64,000 bases of DNA from Corythucha ciliata (lineage: Eukaryota; Arthropoda; Insecta; Hemiptera; Tingidae), in contig CM075939.1 of the NCBI GenBank assembly GCA_038030265.1, positions 6,863,253 through 6,927,252 on the forward strand, read 5' to 3'. The notes below the pieces were generated by a model. The model was not told the DNA's origin. It ran no database searches and was given only the letters and a program-made list of their open reading frames with translations. This document shows positions 60,701-64,000 of this stretch, one piece after another. The position numbers and the translations under genes are program-made. Position 1 is the first letter of the stretch. Each line of letters starts with the position of its first letter.

Positions 60701-63700
60701 TCGGTATCGGTGCAGATATAAGACACCAAAGTAGGGAAAAAATGTACGCAGCTTAAGGGCTGAGGCACAAAATACTGCGTCAGGCCTTTAGAGTACGTAT
60801 ATTCTGGGCGTTCTCAATGAGTGCATTTTGAACCAACTGCTAAGCTATAGTCATGGGTTAAAGGGTGTCTTGGTTTTAAGAAAACCCTACTTGATAGGTG
60901 TTCTCATTTGTCTCATTGTACCTATGCTATAATAGGCCAGTTCCGGGATTCTGTAGGCTTACCTTAGGGACCATTACCGAGAAAATTAATCTGTAGTTAT
61001 CAGTTTTCTCAGGATGGTTGGGATCCGTCAAAGAGTGGGGGGGGGGGCCGATCGCCCACCCTCTGTATCCGCCCCTGATGTCAACAATGGAAGCTGAGTA
61101 CATAAATCGGCTAGCGAAGCGGCAAAGCAGGTCATTTGGTTGTCAAGGGTACTACGGGAATTTTAACGACGGATATACAGCAACCAGTCATAAATGTGGA
61201 CAATTTAAGCGCTGTTCGTCTGATTAAAAACCCCGAGTTTCATTTCAAAAGCAAACACATTGACGTGAGGTACCACTTTGTCCGAGAAAAAGCAGCCGAC
61301 GGGGACTTAGCAGTTAAATCACATCGCTGGTGAGAAGCAACTCACCGACATCCTAACAAAAGGGTTACCCAGCCCTCGTTTTTGGAAGCTCCTCAAGGCG
61401 ATGAATGTAATTTCGTTCATAAATTGAACAATACCAACTACAGGATCCCTGGCTACGCCTTCCTTCGACAATTAAATAGAGGGAGTGTTGAAGTTTTAAT
61501 TATCGAAGACATGGTTGCCTCTAAAAATTGTTTTTTTGTCGTTCCCTTTTTGCCTTTCCTAAAAATATACTTTTTTCTTTTTCACGTTTACTTTGCCTTC
61601 TTCAATGCCGCTCCTGCGGTAAACTTCAATTCCTCCGAACTCTTAATCAGTTGTTCATTAAAAACCCACACGCATCTGAATTTTAGAAAATAAATAATTG
61701 TTATTGAGTCAACAGAAAATGCCTTTCCTCTCATACCCAGCCACTCTTGTCACAACATAAGCGAAAGTCAATTGATCTTTCGTGAATTGTGTCTCTTGAC
61801 CTCAAAACTTCAAAAGTAATATAATATTATTCTTCATAGTTCAGTAACACCAGCGACCGTTTTGCGTGTAAACTTTTCAACTCACTCACACTCAGATATC
61901 AAGTTACAAACTCGTTTTGATTGAAATTAACGCTCGATATTAGATATTTTAAGTCTCGGCACGAGTCAATGGCACGTGATAGGTTTGAAGGGGTTTTGTG
62001 TTAGCCGGTTTGGTTAAGTGGTGGTGAAGAGGGGGGGGGGGAGAAAAGTAATGAATATTGCTTGCCCTTAGGAATTTGATAACGTATTATACGTTCAGGC
62101 CGGCTTGTCCCAGTTCCTTTGCTGTGGGTGTTGCTTTGTCTTATTATTAAGAAATTCTTCGGTTGGATGAATGCCCTCATTTTTGCCTTTGTTTTTAGCC
62201 CGTACTTCGCCTTTTTTCGCTTGCGCAGCGTCTAATTCATATTATCTGACAATTTAGAATTATTATAGGCATTTTGGTTCGATTATTTCTGCTGCACGAA
62301 AGCTACACGTGAACCGCGTGATTTCATCATTGCACAATAAAATACCTATATATTATACCTAAACAATTTTCCTCTTACTACGAAGTTATTTTTATTCTCC
62401 CTGCGGGACCATGATGCTGATCAATATCAGAATCCCCTCGGTTTTTTGGTGAAGCAGGAGGGGAAGGAGGAGCCTTTTGGGCTGTTTGGAGGCGGCAATT
62501 TGCCTCCACACGAGTTGCTTCGTGCAACAGCTGTAGAGCTGCTCATTTGGCGATCTCTCACTCTCACTGTGTCGACTCCGAGCTGCTGCCGCCTCCCCTT
62601 TATATAATTCTACGCTTCTGTCAACTGCTTGTGCAGACGTTACATCGGTTTTCTACTTTTCTAGCGTTTTTTTTAGGTAATAGTATAATTCTTGTAACAA
62701 TTCCAGGTGGTAGCGAGCTATAAATATAATTCAAATTTCTCAAGGTGTCCATCTTTTATGTAGCATATGGCTCCCAATGCGTATTAACGCTTTGTGCCAA
62801 ACCATCGTGGAAAAAATGTTGGTACACATTTTAAAACGTTTTTACTAAAACAGACTACAAAATATAATAAAATATAAATTGGAAATGAAACAAGTTAAAG
62901 CATTGTAATGGAGGGGTGGCAAAACATCGCAATTTGCCCAATTAGAGGCTTACCCTGTTGGGCGACGTACTCGCTTTTAGACCCCGAAGTGAATTTTGCT
63001 GTCTAAAATAGCAATCTCTCAGCACTTACTTGAGACTGTCGTGTGATATTTTAATTTGTCGTCTAAAGAAGACAACAGAAAAAAGGTTGAACTGAGGTAG
63101 TTTGAAAAAATGAGCATAGTACAAGTTCCTCGGTAGTATAGTGGTCAGTATCCCCGCCTGTCACGCGGGAGACCGGGGTTCGATTCCCCGCCGGGGAGGA
63201 CAATTTTTTTGCCTCAATTTTCGCCAATCGCCATCGGGTAACGTTCTCGGCATTCTAAAAGAGAATAGACGACATTTGAACAGTGATTTTACTAGCCCTG
63301 CTTCGCCATTAATTCGTTTTTTAATTTACAGAGTCTAAGGCTCGACAGCCAAGAATGGAAGAAGATCTGACAGGATTTAACATCGCTTTCACCATCTCGC
63401 AAGTTTTGGGAATCACGTGCGTTGTCCTCGTTGCTGTATGGACAACGGTGTATGGCAATGGTTTTGCATGGCGGTCAGAGCCGGCCCGCGAGTTCAACTG
63501 GCACCCCATGCTGATGACCGTTGGGTTCATTTTTCTCTACGCTAATTGTGAGTGTGTTTGAATTGTGAGAATTTTTGCATTAACGAGAGTGTTAATCACC
63601 CCCCCCCCTCACTCTTCCATTACCCAGCCATAATGATCTACCGCTCGCTGAGAGCCCTGAGAAAGCAACAGCTTAAACTCATCCACGCCGCTCTACCCGT

Positions 63701-63836
63701 CATCGTCCTCCTATGCATCATAATCGCTCAGTTCGCCGCCTTCGACTCGCACAATTTCGCCGAACCGCCCATTCCAAATTTGTACAGTCTTCACTCGTGG
63801 ATCGGCCTCACCGCCATTGCTCTCTACCTCGTTCAA
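39695..63836 (+). CDS. Cyb561: Cytochrome b561 (CYB561 family), partial, alternative first exons
   Basis: Common exons 63332-63547 and 63628-63836 (80-bp GTGAGT..CAG intron) encode the first four of six expected helices of a eukaryotic cytochrome b561, an ascorbate-driven transmembrane electron carrier of secretory or endocytic membranes. Visible: TM1 in FNIAFTISQVLGITCVVLVA; FNWHPMLMTVGFIF with a heme His; LIHAALPVIVLL with a second His; and SLHSWIGL, the family signature with a third. The frame is open before the ATG at 63355 back to an acceptor at 63330-63331 and needs one base from an upstream exon. Three upstream ATG exons supply it: 39695-39758, 46364-46382 and 47183-47234. All end in G before GTAAA, making GAG (Glu) at the joint. 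The 3' exons lie beyond the window. Drosophila nemy, of this family, also has several N-termini. Confidence 0.82.
40305..43665. repeat. Family A minisatellite, forward-reverse-forward blocks (copy 3)
   Basis: The forward block is 40305-41320, the reverse block 41335-42415, and the second forward block 42425-43665. The reverse block contains several TTCTAAGGCAA-type interruptions. The right end carries GGGGTTAGCGTATTTTGTCT (43529) and GACGCTTTAAAACC (about 43660), shared with the 34.6-kb region. Confidence 0.85.
43666..44190. other. Possible hAT-like fragment, no gene seen
   Basis: CAGGGGCGGTCCGTC at about 43736 and a GTCCAACTTTCCCCGGACG motif near 43770 resemble short hAT elements. A related GTCCTACTTT sequence recurs at about 45815-45870, on the far side of the family C array. 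Confidence 0.4.
44190..45720. repeat. Family C minisatellite, period about 30 bp
   Basis: About 45 degenerate units with CCAAATTTCGTGG, then TTTTGGCTCTTTCAAA. The small open frames in it are repeat-derived. Confidence 0.85.
45721..46363. other. No gene seen
   Basis: A 157-codon frame (45728-46201) has no recognisable domain. A C run lies at about 46019-46030. The right part may include the promoter of the cytochrome b561 first exon b. Confidence 0.4.
46364..46382 (+). CDS. Cyb561: Cytochrome b561 candidate first exon b
   Basis: ATG, six codons (MEPQPA), one base, then donor GTAAAA. Phase 1, in frame with the exon at 63332. It is very short, so it rests on the donor and phase only. Confidence 0.4.
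46383..47182. other. Intronic, no gene seen
   Basis: Low-repeat AT-rich sequence between candidate first exons b and c. Confidence 0.45.
47183..47234 (+). CDS. Cyb561: Cytochrome b561 candidate first exon c
   Basis: ATG, 17 codons (MTNSYALETSSSTDQNG), one base, then donor GTAAAT. Phase 1, in frame with the exon at 63332. Confidence 0.5.
47235..49860. other. Intronic, mostly single-copy-looking, no gene seen
   Basis: This is the longest stretch in the window without obvious repeats. A frame at 47629-48027 begins at a TTG, not an ATG, and has no known domain. Because it is free of minisatellite, this interval is a candidate place for enhancers of the cytochrome b561 gene, but I see no specific site. 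Confidence 0.4.
49870..51420. repeat. Family E minisatellite
   Basis: Loose units with CCGCGAAATT, CGTGAAATTG and GGACTCG, period about 25-32 bp. C runs lie at about 50205, a G run at about 50840. Very degenerate. Confidence 0.65.
51500..51660. other. Short non-repeat spacer
   Basis: Contains a C run and balanced composition; nothing else recognised. Confidence 0.4.
51660..52010. repeat. GCTGTGGTT-type minisatellite
   Basis: About 14 units near TTTGCTGTGGTTAGAGC, period about 22-27 bp. Confidence 0.85.
52030..52760. repeat. Composite of family F and family A units, duplicated
   Basis: Family F units (AACTGACGATTTCACCCC) alternate with family A units. A 130-bp F-to-A junction, starting near AAAATAATTTCATCAGTG, occurs twice, at about 52172 and 52610, so a roughly 440-bp higher-order unit was duplicated. 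Confidence 0.75.
52760..53400. repeat. Family A minisatellite, forward block
   Basis: Degenerate forward units, with interruptions GTTGCCTCCGGAAACC and TTGCCTTCAGAGGCC like those in other blocks. Confidence 0.8.
53400..53759. other. Spacer, no gene seen
   Basis: Non-repeat spacer between forward and reverse family A blocks. It contains a G run at about 53651 and a segment near 53690-53760 similar to 29960-30010 (GGTGGAAGATGGAAAA versus TTTGAAGATGGTAAAT), only weakly. Confidence 0.4.
53760..54095. repeat. Family A minisatellite, short reverse block
   Basis: About ten units in the GCGGCTCAAATTGAGAAAA orientation. Confidence 0.75.
54100..55690 (+). pseudogene. Gypsy-type retrotransposon remnant, internally deleted
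   Basis: Gag starts at the ATG at 54401 (MNEEQCDRFMSLL), shifts frame near 54500 and continues to 55034 with YLERFDNYC, LLCSSIGKEHYNSL and SISDFVASLKGNLKYCNF. In another frame come two CCHC knuckles (55036-55155: CLNCG..., CSSCGKIGHVSKVC). Protease, reverse transcriptase and most of integrase are missing. At 55246-55473 the frame reads the extreme C-terminus of Gypsy integrase (WQFGAVIRKLGLLHYVIELD, then GRHVKRHINQL), and RQRKPPGYFKDY near 55620. A polypurine tract GTGGGGGAGAA precedes TGTAATG, the likely 3' LTR start at 55688, which the Copia element interrupts at 55705. The 5' part (54100-54400) may be leader or LTR. Confidence 0.8.
55705..55850 (+). repeat. Copia 5' LTR, 3' part deleted
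   Basis: Matches the first 146 bp of the 229-bp 3' LTR with four substitutions (about 97% identity). The last 83 bp, ending in TCAACA, are missing. Confidence 0.85.
55851..55864 (+). other. Copia primer-binding site (initiator tRNA-Met half)
   Basis: GGTTATGGGCCCAG, the classic Copia primer site, complementary to the anticodon region of initiator tRNA-Met. Confidence 0.85.
55897..57213 (+). CDS. Copia gag, zinc knuckle, protease
   Basis: 438 codons from the ATG at 55897. The gag portion starts MDVNVVLDKIHGANWPRWKR and includes VEKKEDENIASYVSRMERHF and LPLEYFEFKNVWES, matching Copia-type UBN2 gag. A zinc knuckle at about residues 225-237 reads CFICDEAVHFAAKC, with Val-His where Gly-His is usual. 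Protease DSGASHHM is near residue 270. A GAG-pre-integrase segment LQLWHKRLAHQ follows, and the frame then runs into unrelated residues at about 57150, where integrase has been lost. Packaging and processing functions are family knowledge. As the downstream enzymes are gone, this copy cannot move by itself. Confidence 0.85.
   Translation: MDVNVVLDKIHGANWPRWKRQMELLLKHHEVFEIVVGTPLCPDDGESEVKKWKKADSLAQVILVTNMNDTNVDLTATCNSANEIWKKLLSVHDQSSGQRLDRLLESFFSVEKKEDENIASYVSRMERHFSEINDELNKLSKVQLPELLLLSRVMSTLPLEYFEFKNVWESISVGERTVNVLLERLSLIDMRLPGQLSSTNGSALEAKSTFKNKKSHIRQNKSKCLKCFICDEAVHFAAKCPKKKVNSSVMNLLCFLALGNSNNEKWIADSGASHHMVNKKEWFCSYIKFHHPIDVTVGNNATIKAFGEGTVVVEALVGKEKRTLCVNNVWYVPEISKILLSVGQTLRRGIQFRANGSKCTFLHTGRSVLTGKLNSGLFELEMTVKPKYGNAHVRSSDDLSLQLWHKRLAHQDKRHVLGRSSTGSVFKRRYNERTYKIT
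57241..58010 (+). pseudogene. Copia integrase tail and reverse transcriptase N-terminal part
   Basis: An acidic linker (repeated DSEGENP) is followed by the first RT blocks: WKKAMDEEMDYFRENQVFEL, then SRWVLREKMK, LKARLVAKGYSQQKGVDF, FSPVARLETVRAVIS and QFDVKTAFLYG. The sequence stops being RT just after that, at a tandem CCTTTATGGTCAT repeat (about 58003-58028). The YVDD active site and everything to RNase H are absent. The frame runs on to 58113 in unrelated sequence. Confidence 0.88.
58030..61078. repeat. Foreign block inside Copia: family A forward and reverse arrays
   Basis: A transition with ACACCCTGCATAC at about 58078 leads into a forward family A block (58140-58770), a spacer with a GGGGCCGGATCG region (58790-59030), a reverse block (59030-60420), then hAT-like ends: CAGTGCCGGCGTTAAGG (minus, about 60556) and CAGGGGCGGATACAGAGG (minus, about 61078). 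The second lies directly against the Copia RNase H sequence. No gene is seen. Confidence 0.75.
61079..61475 (+). pseudogene. Copia RNase H end, frameshifted
   Basis: Reads STMEAEYI, then NVDNLSAVRLIKNPEFHFKS, KHIDVRYHFVREKAADGDL, QLTDILTKGLPSPRFWKLL across three frames with at least two shifts and a stop. These are the conserved Copia RNase H end blocks (TEAEY, DN..A, H.D.RYHFVRE, DILTK). A polypurine tract follows at about 61475-61485. Confidence 0.88.
61486..61714 (+). repeat. Copia 3' LTR, full length
   Basis: 229 bp, with inverted ends TGTTGA and TCAACA. An AATAAATAATT near 61690 may be its polyadenylation signal. Confidence 0.85.
61715..63126. other. Intronic, no gene seen
   Basis: The left part may be the rest of the interrupted Gypsy LTR. 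A G run lies at about 62031. CT-rich and AT-rich stretches follow. I see no exon with convincing splice sites, though a further alternative first exon could be missed. Confidence 0.45.
63127..63198 (+). tRNA. tRNA-Asp (GTC)
   Basis: 72 bases fold into a full cloverleaf: acceptor TCCTCGG/CCGGGGA with discriminator G, A-box TAGTATAGTGG, anticodon arm around CCTGTCACG (anticodon GTC), and T arm CGGGG/CCCCG around TTCGATT. No intron and no encoded CCA, as in eukaryotic nuclear tRNAs. It nearly matches the highly conserved animal tRNA-Asp. It sits inside the cytochrome b561 intron, on the same strand, 133 bp before the common exon. A TTTTTTT run at 63204 can terminate RNA polymerase III. Confidence 0.97.
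63332..63547 (+). CDS. Cyb561: Cytochrome b561 common exon (TM1, TM2 start)
   Basis: The acceptor TTTAATTTACAG ends at 63331 and the donor GTGAGT starts at 63548. It enters at phase 1 with ESKARQPRMEEDLTG; an internal ATG at 63355 could also start translation. It encodes TM1 and the HPMLMTVGF helix. Confidence 0.9.
63628..63836 (+). CDS. Cyb561: Cytochrome b561 exon (TM2 end to TM4)
   Basis: The acceptor CATTACCCAG ends at 63627 and the donor GTTAGT starts at 63837. It encodes the IMIYR loop, the second His helix and SLHSWIGL. It ends on a codon boundary (Gln), so the next exon, outside the window, starts at phase 0. Confidence 0.9.
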
Positions 63837-63863
63837 GTTAGTATACACAGCACATCTGAAACA

Positions 63864-64000
63864 GTGGCGTAGGTAGGAATTTGTCCTGGGGGGGGGGGTG
63901 AGATTGAAATCTCGTAATAGTGAGGGGAGGGGTGTAATTTCACATTTTAGTCATCATTTGATTGCGGGCATTCTTGGGCCTCGGAAACATGGCCCAGAAG
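63864..64000. mobile_element. hAT-like MITE start in cytochrome b561 intron
   Basis: CAGTGGCGTAGGTAGGAATT followed by a G run matches a common hAT-MITE end. The rest lies outside the window. I could not find a convincing third exon here. Confidence 0.5.

Larger units (their letters stand above)
55705..61714 (+). mobile_element. Second Copia-type element, split by family A insertion
   Basis: LTRs at 55705-55850 (truncated) and 61486-61714, primer site GGTTATGGGCCCAG at 55851, gag-protease at 55897, an RT piece to about 58010, and RNase H pieces at 61079-61475, with polypurine tract AGAGGGAG just before the 3' LTR. About 3 kb of other sequence lies between RT and RNase H, and the RT active site region is absent. 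It is inserted in a Gypsy remnant, within the first intron of the cytochrome b561 gene. No matching target duplication is visible (CCTCC left, GAAAA right). Confidence 0.88.

Noticed and set aside
63930..64000. Third cytochrome b561 exon at the window end
   Set aside because: An acceptor-like TTTTAG exists, but no reading gives the expected helix sequence in the required phase, and the sequence adjoins a hAT-like MITE.

Overview
The window is nuclear DNA of an invertebrate animal, most likely an arthropod or a close relative. The species cannot be named from the sequence. It has a Fer3-type bHLH gene, a multi-finger C2H2 gene, a lysosomal-type histidine acid phosphatase with seven introns of 51-95 bp, a cytochrome b561 gene with very long 5' introns, a eukaryotic tRNA-Asp without encoded CCA, and Copia, Gypsy and Jockey/CR1-like retrotransposons. 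It is a scaffold with one run of exactly 500 Ns (4552-5051).

Layout. 1-15.2 kb is a transposon graveyard: broken non-LTR reverse transcriptase and endonuclease pieces, a Gypsy gag fragment, a gag-less Copia element (6575-10220), a foldback-type DNA element with repeated inverted arms (6507-14762), and a further inverted-repeat element inside it (12810-14712). Junctions and target duplications give the order of insertion. A 1.28-kb stretch occurs twice, once on each side of the N gap. 16.1-17.4 kb holds a 12-finger C2H2 gene (+). 22.1-23.9 kb holds an intact eight-exon histidine acid phosphatase (-). 25.3-28.4 kb is a hAT-like non-autonomous element filled with minisatellite. 38.2-38.6 kb is the Fer3 bHLH gene (-). 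From 39.7 kb to the window end runs a cytochrome b561 gene (+). Three candidate first exons (39.7, 46.4 and 47.2 kb), all ending in the same splice phase, can join in frame to a common exon at 63.3 kb. The intron between holds minisatellite blocks, a Gypsy remnant, a second Copia element (55705-61714) and a tRNA-Asp.

About a quarter of the window is one family of degenerate repeats with a period of about 29 bp (family A). It forms kilobase blocks that switch orientation in a forward-reverse-forward pattern, with recurring landmark sequences. This suggests copies of one long element rather than independent satellite growth. At least five other families with periods of about 20-30 bp (B-F) fill other gaps. 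This repeat system is the least explained part of the window.

The host genes do not form a pathway. Coding positions come from reading frames, splice consensus and family motifs. No transcript or database search was available.
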